64,000 nt of DNA from Streptococcus sp. oral taxon 431 (GTDB lineage Bacteria > Bacillota > Bacilli > Lactobacillales > Streptococcaceae), in NCBI RefSeq assembly GCF_001553685.1, contig NZ_CP014264.1, positions 504,001-568,000 of the forward strand, in the 5' to 3' direction. This document shows positions 56,804 to 64,000 of the stretch, in pieces (positions within the stretch are counted from its first letter, which is position 1; every line of letters starts with the position of its first letter). The notes below the pieces were generated by a model. That model did not search any database, was not told the DNA's origin, and was given only the letters and a program-made list of their open reading frames with translations. Position numbers and translations under genes: made by a program.

Positions 56804-57226
56804 TTAATCTTCTTCTGTCACAAATTGACTGAGGAGTCCGTTGATAAAACGGGCTGATTTTTGATCTGAAAAGCTTTTAGAAAGCTCAATGGCTTCGTTA
56901 ACAGCTACGAGTTGAGGAGTATCAAATGAAGTGATTTCAAAAACTCCTAGGCGTAGAAGAGTTTTTTCCACTAAAGTCAGACGATCGATGGTCCAACCAG
57001 TTTTCAAATGTTGAGTGATTTGTTTATCCAGATCATCCTTTTTAGCTTGGACACCAGAAACGAGCTCCACAAGGAAGTTAGGAAGTTGCACATCTGCATC
57101 TTCGCGATCATGCGTGTAGGCGAAGCGACAAGCAGTTTCTAGATCTGAACCAAATTCAAGACTCATCAAAGCTTGGAAAGCACATTTACGTAGCTCACGT
57201 CTTGATTCTAATAATGGACTAGTCAT
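56804..57226 (-). CDS. nusB: NusB transcription antitermination factor
   Basis: A 140-residue all-helical RNA-binding protein (RRELRKCAFQALMSLEFG; TLVEKTLLRLGVFEI). It joins NusE (S10) on boxA RNA for rRNA antitermination. It overlaps asp23 by 8 nt and is last in the efp-asp23-nusB run on this strand. Confidence 0.95.
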   Translation of the reverse strand: MTSPLLESRRELRKCAFQALMSLEFGSDLETACRFAYTHDREDADVQLPNFLVELVSGVQAKKDDLDKQITQHLKTGWTIDRLTLVEKTLLRLGVFEITSFDTPQLVAVNEAIELSKSFSDQKSARFINGLLSQFVTEED

Positions 57227-57608
57227 TGAGGAAGTCCTCGTCGAATAAGTCTTTCAATTCTGGTTTTGGTGTTTTATCTGGAACGATACCAGCAACGTGA
57301 ATGTTGACTGCAGTGATTTCAACATCAGCCATATTGCGGACAGCATCCTTAACAGCTTTCTGGATAGCCATAGCAACCTTAGGAACTTTGACACCGTACT
57401 CTAGGTAGAGGTAGATGTCAGCTGTAAGTTCATCGTTGGCTTCTTTTAGGTATACGCCACGACCAAGAGAAAGTTTTGAAAGGGTGTCAGATACTGATTT
57501 GTTTGAAAAAGAGTGTACGCCTTCAACTTTCGCAGTTGCAATAGCAATGATTTTTTCTAGTACACGTGGGGCGATGACGATTTCGCCAAGTTGTTCTTCA
57601 ATTCCCAT
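57219..57608 (-). CDS. Asp23/Gls24 family envelope stress protein
   Basis: A 129-residue DUF322 (Asp23) protein: GEIVIAPRVLEKIIAIATAKVEGVHSF and DIYLYLEYGVKVPKVAMAIQKAVKDAV. Family members attach at the membrane and act in cell-wall stress. It is coupled to nusB and just downstream of efp. Confidence 0.93.
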   Translation of the reverse strand: MGIEEQLGEIVIAPRVLEKIIAIATAKVEGVHSFSNKSVSDTLSKLSLGRGVYLKEANDELTADIYLYLEYGVKVPKVAMAIQKAVKDAVRNMADVEITAVNIHVAGIVPDKTPKPELKDLFDEDFLND

Positions 57609-57636
57609 AGAATGACCTCTTTCTAGTTTCTAGAGA

Positions 57637-58197
57637 TTAGGCGCGAGAAACGTAAGTTCCTTCTGCAGTGTTGATAATCAATTTTTGTCCTGCTTCGATG
57701 AAGTCTGGAACGTTCACGACAAGACCAGTTTCCATTGTTGCTGGTTTACCAGAACCTGTAACAGTAGCACCTTTGATAGATGGTTGTGTTTCAGCAACTG
57801 TCAATTCAACAGTAGTTGGTACAGTTACACCGATTACTTCAGTTCCGTAGAATTGGATTTTTACATCTGAGTTTTCAAGGATGTAAAGCAATTCGTTTTC
57901 AACATTCACAACAGGAATTTCGTATTGGTCATAAGTTTCTGTATTCATGAAGTAAGCTGTGTCGTCCATTTTGTACAAGTATTGAGCTGGAACTGTTTCG
58001 ATGATCGCTTGCTCAAATTTTTCTTCTGGGCGGTAGCTTGTTTCAAAAGTTGAACCAGTGCGGACATCACGCAATTTCATACGCATGATAGTGTTTCCTT
58101 TACCTGGTTTGTGGTGGCTAGCTTCCAAAACGCGGATCAATTTTCCTTCAGCTGTTTCAAAAGTCATACCAGCCTTTAGTTTACTTGCTTCAATCAT
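57637..58197 (-). CDS. efp: Elongation factor P
   Basis: A 186-residue three-OB-fold protein rescuing ribosomes stalled at polyproline. The modification loop reads SHHKPGKGN (Lys near residue 32). On the minus strand TTGAGA-17-TACAAT (58261-58233) lies upstream and AAAGAGG precedes the ATG. Confidence 0.97.
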   Translation of the reverse strand: MIEASKLKAGMTFETAEGKLIRVLEASHHKPGKGNTIMRMKLRDVRTGSTFETSYRPEEKFEQAIIETVPAQYLYKMDDTAYFMNTETYDQYEIPVVNVENELLYILENSDVKIQFYGTEVIGVTVPTTVELTVAETQPSIKGATVTGSGKPATMETGLVVNVPDFIEAGQKLIINTAEGTYVSRA

Positions 58198-58232
58198 GTT
58201 TTTACCTCTTTAATAAATAGTTTACTCTTTAT

Positions 58233-58261
58233 TGTACCATAAAATGCAATAATTCTCAAAT
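58233..58261 (-). promoter_or_regulatory. efp promoter
   Basis: On the minus strand TTGAGA, 17 nt, TACAAT, upstream of efp-asp23-nusB. Confidence 0.85.
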
Positions 58262-58277
58262 ATCAGATGAGCTTGAA

Positions 58278-59405
58278 TTAGTTGACTGGTACGATATTTC
58301 CTTCTTCATCTTTGGTTACGAGAACATACTTACCGTCTACCTCGATGTAAAAGTTCTTGCTTGCAGTTTGCCCGTTATTTTGAACAGGGGCTTGAGTTTG
58401 GGCTTGTTGGTTGAGTTGACCACCAAGTGTTTGTCCTAGGTTCATTCCCATAATCATGTTCATACCATTGCCATTGCCTTCATTGTTAGCAGCAGCGATG
58501 AGAGCTTCATTACGAGCACGACGTTCTTCAATCTCAATCGTATTGTACTTCATAGCGACAAGCTCGCTATCAAGCTTACGGACAATATCTAAGCTTTCTT
58601 GATCATAGCTCAAATCTTCAAGCAGGATGTTGGTTGTTTCAATCCCATAAAGTCCAGCCCATACCTTGTTAACTTCTTGTTTAGCTAGTTCATTGAAAGT
58701 ATCTTGATTGGCATTAAGGCTATAGATATCTACCTTGTTTTCATTGGTAAATTTAGCAATTGCAATGGCAATCTTTGGTGCGATATTTTGTCGAAGTGTT
58801 CCTTGAGCTACATTTTGTAATGTAAAGGCTTTATGGTCTTCAATCTGTTGACTAATGGAACTGACGTAGAATAGGACTGGATCAGCAACTTTGATATCAA
58901 ATAAGCCGTAGAAGCGGATGTTAAGTAATTGTTGATAACGTTCACTGAAGTATTCTACAGCATTCTGTGTACCGAATTTATTTCCGGCAACGGGTTGCAT
59001 ACGAATAAAGATGATTTCTTGTTGGGTAATGACTTGACCACCAAACGAGAAGCGGTTTTTGAAATTTTCCCAAGTACCCTTTAGTCCACCTTTTTCAAGA
59101 AGCCAGGCATTGTCTCCAGAACGCCATTCGTGGCTACCAGCTTCTAAGACGTCTCCAAGGAAGGTACCGTTGTTCACTAGAATAGCGACATAGCCTTGAG
59201 GAACAATAACGACACTACCATCTGTTAGTAGTCCAGTGTTTTGATTACTTTGTCTAGATTTGCCATCTGGATCTTTTGAAAGAAGTTGGCCTTTAATGGC
59301 CAAAGCATCGGCTGTTAGGTTATTTGGAAGTACGATCGCTTCTTTAAATTTGCTATCGTTAAAACTATTAAGCCCTGAAGATAGGGCGGCACGAATAAAT
59401 CCCAT
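58278..59405 (-). CDS. SPFH (band 7) domain protein, YdjI-like
   Basis: A 375-residue protein with an SPFH domain (about residues 60-250; VVIVPQGYVAILVNNG; FSFGGQVITQQEIIFIRM). A coiled-coil stretch (about 280-305), a Gly/Gln-rich linker (about 310-350) and a short C-terminal tail end it. It lacks an obvious membrane anchor, unlike flotillins, and resembles YdjI-type SPFH proteins. It is 9 nt downstream of the TIM44-like gene, so the two are co-expressed. Confidence 0.88.
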   Translation of the reverse strand: MGFIRAALSSGLNSFNDSKFKEAIVLPNNLTADALAIKGQLLSKDPDGKSRQSNQNTGLLTDGSVVIVPQGYVAILVNNGTFLGDVLEAGSHEWRSGDNAWLLEKGGLKGTWENFKNRFSFGGQVITQQEIIFIRMQPVAGNKFGTQNAVEYFSERYQQLLNIRFYGLFDIKVADPVLFYVSSISQQIEDHKAFTLQNVAQGTLRQNIAPKIAIAIAKFTNENKVDIYSLNANQDTFNELAKQEVNKVWAGLYGIETTNILLEDLSYDQESLDIVRKLDSELVAMKYNTIEIEERRARNEALIAAANNEGNGNGMNMIMGMNLGQTLGGQLNQQAQTQAPVQNNGQTASKNFYIEVDGKYVLVTKDEEGNIVPVN

Positions 59406-59414
59406 AATTTCCTC

Positions 59415-60371
59415 CTAATTATAAAGTTCGTCTTCATCCACAACATCGTAGGTATCGAGTACCCATTGATTTGGACTACGTGTGAGCTCAGCTCCGCAGT
59501 ATTCACATTGGCTAATAGCTGAGATTTTAAGTGGAGCACCACAGTTTGGACAGTGGTCGCTAACAGCTTCATCTTGAACAGTGTTTTCAGTTTGGCTACC
59601 ATGTTTGCGGATGAAGTTCATTTGATAAACTGTAAATAGATCTTGTTGAGGGTCTCCTTCGATAACCTTACGAGTCTTATCATCGATAACATAGTCTCTG
59701 AGTGTAGATGAAAGGATAACCACTAAAGTATCATTTCCATCTGAATTTTCGTAGAAATCTTTGATGCGGATATTTTCAACATAGACTTTTTCTAAAACAT
59801 TGGTTGTTTTTGCCCGAATATGATCTTCGAGTTGAGTACTATGTTGGGAATAGAGACTAGTACTTTCGAGAGAGCGAACCAAATTCCAATCCTTTTTAGT
59901 CCAGGCTGCCTGCAACTGAATATAGACTTCTTTAACCCATGAAGCGAAGGCATCAGCATCAAAGTTTGGATCACCATATTTGACACGATTAACAGCTAGT
60001 GTGTTGTGTTCTACTCGGCGATGGCTAGGTGGATTATACCCAGTTGAACTACCGTAAGACTTGCCAGAAGATGAATTCTGGTCGCTTAGATATTTGATGA
60101 ACATGTAGAGTAAGAAACCTCCTACACCAAACATGATAAGCATGTTCATACCAGTACCTAAAGAACCACCTGAACTAGAGGAGCTACTTCCAGAGCGATA
60201 GCTACTTTTATAAGAGGAGCTGCGACTTGAGCTACTGCGGCTGCTACTTCTTGAACTGCTTCGGCTAGAGCTACCACTTCGCGAATGGCCAACGCCAGCA
60301 TCAATTGAGTTAAATGGTGTGAAGAAGAACAACAATAAACAAGTGGCGAGAAGAGTATATAACTTTTTCAT
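59415..60371 (-). CDS. TIM44-like/zinc-ribbon membrane protein with Ser/Arg-rich region
   Basis: A 318-residue protein. It has a signal sequence (about residues 1-25) and a Ser/Arg/Gly-rich low-complexity region (about 30-72; repeated SSSR). A second hydrophobic helix (about 76-92) and a TIM44-like domain (about 125-255) follow, then a zinc ribbon (CPNCGAPLKISAISQCEYCG). It may link the membrane to the neighbouring SPFH protein. The function is unknown. Confidence 0.85.
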   Translation of the reverse strand: MKKLYTLLATCLLLFFFTPFNSIDAGVGHSRSGSSSRSSSRSSSRSSSSRSSSYKSSYRSGSSSSSSGGSLGTGMNMLIMFGVGGFLLYMFIKYLSDQNSSSGKSYGSSTGYNPPSHRRVEHNTLAVNRVKYGDPNFDADAFASWVKEVYIQLQAAWTKKDWNLVRSLESTSLYSQHSTQLEDHIRAKTTNVLEKVYVENIRIKDFYENSDGNDTLVVILSSTLRDYVIDDKTRKVIEGDPQQDLFTVYQMNFIRKHGSQTENTVQDEAVSDHCPNCGAPLKISAISQCEYCGAELTRSPNQWVLDTYDVVDEDELYN

Positions 60372-60456
60372 ATGTCTCCTAACTATGTGAGTACAAAGTG
60401 CAAGGCATCAAGCAATGACTGATTTCATCAACTTGTGACAGTTATATTGAGATTGA

Positions 60457-61902
60457 TTATTGATCGTTTTTCAACTTAGCCAATTCTTGGGCAAGTAGTT
60501 TAAGGGCTACTTGTGGGTTGGCTTGACCCTTGGTTGCTTTCATGAGGAATCCTGTGAAGGCCTTGTCAGCGTTACGTTTTCCTGACTTGAAGTCGGCAAC
60601 AGCGGCTTCGTTATCCGCAAAGACTTGGTGGATGATTGGAATCAAGACATCGGGATCTGAGATTTGAACTAAACCTGCTTTTTCAACGTATTCACGCGCT
60701 CCACCACCATTTTTAGCTAGGTGAACAAAGACTTTCTTGGCAATCTTAGACGAGATAGTACCGTCTTCGATGATAGCAATCATTTCAACCAAGTTTTCAG
60801 GTGTCAATTCGATTTGTTCCAGTGTCTTACCTTCGGCGTTCAAGAATTGAGCGACTTCACCTTGGAGCCAGTTAGAAACTTGTTTAGCATCACCACCGAG
60901 GGCGACAGCTTTTTCAAAGAAATCAGAAGTGACTTTATTGGCAGTCAGCTGGATAGCATCGTAGTCTGATAGACCAAGTTGAGATACGTAGCGAGCACGG
61001 CGTTCTTTTGGAAACTCTGGCAATTCAGTACGCATTTCCTCAATCCACTCATCAGAGATTTCAAAGAGTGGTAGGTCTGGCTCTGGGAAGTAGCGGTAGT
61101 CTGCAGCCCCTTCCTTGACACGCATGAGGATAGTTGCCTTGTTCGCTTCGTCATAACGGCGTGTTTCTTGGCGGATTTGACCACCTGAACGAAGGATTTC
61201 AGCCTGACGTTGCACTTCGTACTCAAGACCTTTACGAACGTTTGAGAAGGAGTTGAGGTTTTTCAACTCAGTTTTGGTACCAAATTTCTCTTGACCATAA
61301 GGACGAAGCGAGATGTTGGCATCCACACGCATGGAACCTTCTTCCATCTTAACGTCAGAAATACCAGCATACTGGATAACTTCCTTGAGGGCTGTTAGAT
61401 AAGCGTAGGCTTCTTCTGGTGAGCGCATGTCGGCTTCAGATACAATCTCAATCAATGGCACGCCTTGACGATTAAGGTCGACATAAGAGAAACCATCTGT
61501 ACCGTGGGTGTTCTTACCAGCGTCTTCCTCTAGGTGAGCACGCTCGATACCGATTTTCTTAGTTGTTCCGTCTTCTAGTTCCACTTCAATCCATCCATTG
61601 TAACCAATTGGCTCATCAAATTGAGAAATTTGATAGGCTTTGGGATTATCAGGATAGAAGTAGTTTTTGCGATCAAAGTGCATCTTCTTATGGATGTCCA
61701 TGTTAAGAGCGAGTGCAACCTTGATACCAGCATCGACAACACCTTTATTGAGAACTGGCAGTACGCCAGGGAAAGACCAGTCAATCACGTTTGTATTGGC
61801 ATTTTGGTCATTTCCAAAGTGGGCAGAAGTAGGTGAGAAGATTTTTGAATTGGTGTTGAGCTCTACGTGGACTTCAAGTCCAATGACTGTTTCAAAGTTC
61901 AT
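60457..61902 (-). CDS. gatB: GatB, Asp/Glu-tRNA amidotransferase subunit B
   Basis: A 481-residue subunit with the GatB kinase-like cradle ([48 protein letters not shown]) and the tail YqeY-like domain ([16 protein letters not shown]). It activates mischarged Glu-tRNA(Gln) (and Asp-tRNA(Asn)) and receives ammonia from GatA. Its first base overlaps the last of gatA. Confidence 0.97.
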   Translation of the reverse strand: MNFETVIGLEVHVELNTNSKIFSPTSAHFGNDQNANTNVIDWSFPGVLPVLNKGVVDAGIKVALALNMDIHKKMHFDRKNYFYPDNPKAYQISQFDEPIGYNGWIEVELEDGTTKKIGIERAHLEEDAGKNTHGTDGFSYVDLNRQGVPLIEIVSEADMRSPEEAYAYLTALKEVIQYAGISDVKMEEGSMRVDANISLRPYGQEKFGTKTELKNLNSFSNVRKGLEYEVQRQAEILRSGGQIRQETRRYDEANKATILMRVKEGAADYRYFPEPDLPLFEISDEWIEEMRTELPEFPKERRARYVSQLGLSDYDAIQLTANKVTSDFFEKAVALGGDAKQVSNWLQGEVAQFLNAEGKTLEQIELTPENLVEMIAIIEDGTISSKIAKKVFVHLAKNGGGAREYVEKAGLVQISDPDVLIPIIHQVFADNEAAVADFKSGKRNADKAFTGFLMKATKGQANPQVALKLLAQELAKLKNDQ

Positions 61903-63368
61903 TAGTTATCACCTCCAAAAATCACGGGTTGTTGTTTGTGGTAGTCTGTTGTTGCTTCAAAAGCAGCAGCAGCTTGGTAGATAGTCTCTTCTGAATACTT
62001 AGGACCAATCAATTGCAGTCCTACTGGTAGGCCTTGAGCAAATCCTGCAGGAATTGAAATTCCTGGGAGGCCTGCCAAGTTGACTGGGATTGTCAAGAGG
62101 TCAGCCAAGTACATGGCAACTGGATCGTGGTTGAGTGAATCCAAGTCAAAGGCTACGCTTGGAGCTGTTGGACCAAGGATGAGATCGTAATCTGCAAAGA
62201 CTTTTTCAAAATCTTGGATGATGAGAGTACGAACTTGACCAGCTTTTTTGTAGTAGGCATCGTAGTAACCTGATGAAAGACTAAAAGTACCAAGCATGAT
62301 CCGACGTTTTACTTCGTCACCGAAGCCTTGGCTACGAGTGTTAACGTAAATCTCGTCCAAGTTTTTAGCGTCCTCAGCACGGAAACCATAGCGGATACCG
62401 TCAAATCGTTGCAAGTTTGATGATGCTTCTGATGAAGCGATGATGTAGTATACAGCAACCCCATATTTTGAGTGTGGAAGGCTAACTTCTTCCACGATAG
62501 CACCTAGTTTTTCAAAGTGTTTGGCTGCGTTGAGGATAGTTTCTTTAACTTCTGGGTCAATCCCTTCACCAAGGTATTCCTTAGGCAAAGCAATTTTCAT
62601 GCCCTTGATGTCTTGTCCGATTTTTGAAGTAAAGTCGGCAATGCGGACAGGAGCAGAAGTAGAGTCTTTAGCATCTTGGCTGGCAATAGCATTGAGCAAG
62701 AGCGCATTTTCTTTAACGGTTGGTGCGAAAGGTCCAATCTGGTCTAATGAACTACCAAAGGCAATCAGACCGAAACGTGAAACTGTTCCGTAGGTTGGTT
62801 TGAGACCGACAATCCCGTTGAAGGCAGCCGGTTGGCGGATGGATCCACCTGTATCAGAACCAAGAGACAAACGGACTTGTCCTGAAGCTACAGAAGCTGC
62901 GGAACCACTAGATGATCCACCGGGAACCTTGCTGTAGTCCCAGGCATTTTTAGTTGCACCGTAGTAAGATGTTTCACCAGAACCACCCATGGCAAACTCG
63001 TCCATGTTGGTTTTCCCAACAACGATCATGCCCTTAGATTTTGCATTGGCAACAGCTGTCGCATCAAAGATTGGTTCGTAGTTGTAGAGCATTTTTGAGG
63101 CAGCAGTTGTGAGGATACCGTCTGTAGAGATGTTATCCTTAACAGCAAGTGGAATTCCTGAAAGGACATTGTCAGCGTCAATTCCAGTTTCGTCAATAGC
63201 TTTAGCTTGAGCAAGAGCTTGATCTTCAGCGATAGTGACAAAGGCATTGATAGCTTCTTCACGCGCCTTGATATCTTCAAGCGTTGCTTGCGTTAGTTCG
63301 GTTGCAGAAATTTCCTTAGATACAAGGAGGTTGTGCAACTCTTCAATGGTTTTATTGTTAAAAGTCAT
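61902..63368 (-). CDS. gatA: GatA, amidotransferase subunit A
   Basis: A 488-residue amidase-signature enzyme with the Ser-cisSer-Lys triad: Lys in LAVKDNIS, and the Ser-rich [13 protein letters not shown] with [13 protein letters not shown]. It releases ammonia from glutamine. It shares single-base overlaps with gatC and gatB. Confidence 0.98.
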   Translation of the reverse strand: MTFNNKTIEELHNLLVSKEISATELTQATLEDIKAREEAINAFVTIAEDQALAQAKAIDETGIDADNVLSGIPLAVKDNISTDGILTTAASKMLYNYEPIFDATAVANAKSKGMIVVGKTNMDEFAMGGSGETSYYGATKNAWDYSKVPGGSSSGSAASVASGQVRLSLGSDTGGSIRQPAAFNGIVGLKPTYGTVSRFGLIAFGSSLDQIGPFAPTVKENALLLNAIASQDAKDSTSAPVRIADFTSKIGQDIKGMKIALPKEYLGEGIDPEVKETILNAAKHFEKLGAIVEEVSLPHSKYGVAVYYIIASSEASSNLQRFDGIRYGFRAEDAKNLDEIYVNTRSQGFGDEVKRRIMLGTFSLSSGYYDAYYKKAGQVRTLIIQDFEKVFADYDLILGPTAPSVAFDLDSLNHDPVAMYLADLLTIPVNLAGLPGISIPAGFAQGLPVGLQLIGPKYSEETIYQAAAAFEATTDYHKQQPVIFGGDN

Positions 63369-63670
63369 TAGGCATCTCCTCCATCATCCAGGATAGCTGG
63401 TACCTTGATATAGTAATTGTCTTTTTCAGGTACATTTTTAAATAAGCGATCACGGTCAGTTCCTTCTTCGGCTATGTCTGGGCGAAGAACGGTCTTGCGA
63501 TCTGCCATGGTAGTCGTTGGTTCAACACCAGTAGTGTCGACTTCGCCGAGCAATTCGACCATATCAACAATCTTAGACAAGGTTGTCGCAAACTCAGCAG
63601 TTTCTTCTTCTGAGAATTTTAATTTTGAAAGATTGGCAACGTGTGTTACCTCTTCTTGCGTAATTTTCAT
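63368..63670 (-). CDS. gatC: GatC, amidotransferase subunit C
   Basis: A 100-residue subunit that wraps GatA and GatB ([42 protein letters not shown]). It is the first gene of gatCAB on this strand, with AAAGGATG before its ATG. Confidence 0.96.
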   Translation of the reverse strand: MKITQEEVTHVANLSKLKFSEEETAEFATTLSKIVDMVELLGEVDTTGVEPTTTMADRKTVLRPDIAEEGTDRDRLFKNVPEKDNYYIKVPAILDDGGDA

Positions 63671-63764
63671 CTTGCATCCTTTCGTGAAATGATGATTATT
63701 TATCTGTTCTATTTTACCATATTTTCCTATAAATAAGGTAAGCCAAGTTGAAAAGAAGCAGAAA

Positions 63765-63793
63765 TTGAAAAAAGGATTTTAATTCGATATAAT
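63765..63793 (+). promoter_or_regulatory. Promoter of the final partial gene
   Basis: TTGAAA (63765-63770), 17 nt, TATAAT (63788-63793), 89 nt before the ATG. Confidence 0.85.
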
Positions 63794-63882
63794 GGTTGAA
63801 ATTAGAGGAAAGACTAAGAGTCGTTTTAAGTTGGAAAACGAGTTGGATGATTGATCAAATGAAAACACATTAGGGGTGAAAC

Positions 63883-64000
63883 ATGACACTTTGGGATTTA
63901 CTTTTTACCAGTAAAAAAACGGTGCCTCCAGACTTGGGGATATGGTACATTTTATTACCGACTTCTTTGCTAGTCATAGCTGCTCTATCAATTCGCTATG
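63883..64000 (+). CDS. Membrane protein, N-terminal part (TIGR02206/YwaF-like)
   Basis: The first 39 codons are in the window. They read MTLWDLLFTSKKTVPPDLG and then a hydrophobic helix (WYILLPTSLLVIAALS). The opening pattern recalls TIGR02206/YwaF membrane proteins, but too little is present to be sure. AGGGGTGA lies before the ATG. Confidence 0.55.
   Translation, partial: MTLWDLLFTSKKTVPPDLGIWYILLPTSLLVIAALSIRY

Overview
This window is a 64 kb chromosomal stretch from a mitis-group Streptococcus (close to S. mitis, S. oralis and S. pneumoniae). The evidence is low-GC coding sequence, many protein sequences close to pneumococcal ones, a blp-type two-component locus, BOX repeats, an ssbB gene with a ComX-type cin-box, and CIRCE, CtsR, GlnR and FabT operators. 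pbp2X differs from the pneumococcal allele I remember at many positions, and several loci are joined in an order I do not recall from pneumococcus. S. mitis, S. oralis or S. infantis is therefore more likely than S. pneumoniae. There are no rRNA or tRNA genes, complete insertion sequences, prophage or CRISPR arrays.

Layout. 1-3673: end of a division and wall cluster (rsmH tail, ftsL, pbp2X, mraY). 3800-6144: FUSC-like membrane protein, then glnR-glnA behind a GlnR box. 6264-7687: PadR regulator with two DUF2812 membrane proteins. 7717-13806: hrcA-grpE-dnaK-(DJ-1-like)-dnaJ, with CIRCE operators and structured intergenic DNA. 14006-17296: two small membrane proteins and a HIT protein on the minus strand, then ecsA-ecsB. 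17453-25296: a blp locus reduced to sensing (blpT, blpS, blpR, blpH) and immunity-type genes (small membrane peptides, CPBP proteases, blpY, blpZ, pncP). No pheromone, peptide exporter or recognisable bacteriocin gene is present, but four BlpR-type direct-repeat promoters remain. 25458-32648: ccrZ-trmB and the rimP-nusA-ylxR-ylxQ-infB-rbfA operon. 32808-38036: small operons, including an EcsC-like protein with two tiny membrane proteins, a DUF438/hemerythrin/PAS protein, a thioredoxin, YtpR and an SDR enzyme. 38113-40583: ssbB and groES-groEL. 40788-44014: serS with a T-box, manO and aspartate kinase on the minus strand. 44174-55645: a secreted protein and the full type II fatty-acid synthesis cluster fabM-fabT-fabH-acpP-fabK-fabD-fabG-fabF-accB-fabZ-accC-accD-accA. 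56027-63670: a CPBP protease, then on the minus strand nusB, asp23, efp, an SPFH/TIM44-like pair and gatCAB. The window ends inside a forward membrane-protein gene.

The most interesting material is non-coding. A repeat of about 135 bp folds as an outer stem with three hairpin arms. It occurs at 9631-9766 and, inverted, at 32054-32187. The outer stem and two arms differ in sequence between the copies but keep their pairing. The second highlight is the stripped blp locus, where a sensor without a local pheromone appears to drive only immunity-type genes. A BOX element also sits in the loop of the shared groEL/serS terminator. All calls come from reading the sequence and from memory of the families; no searches were run.
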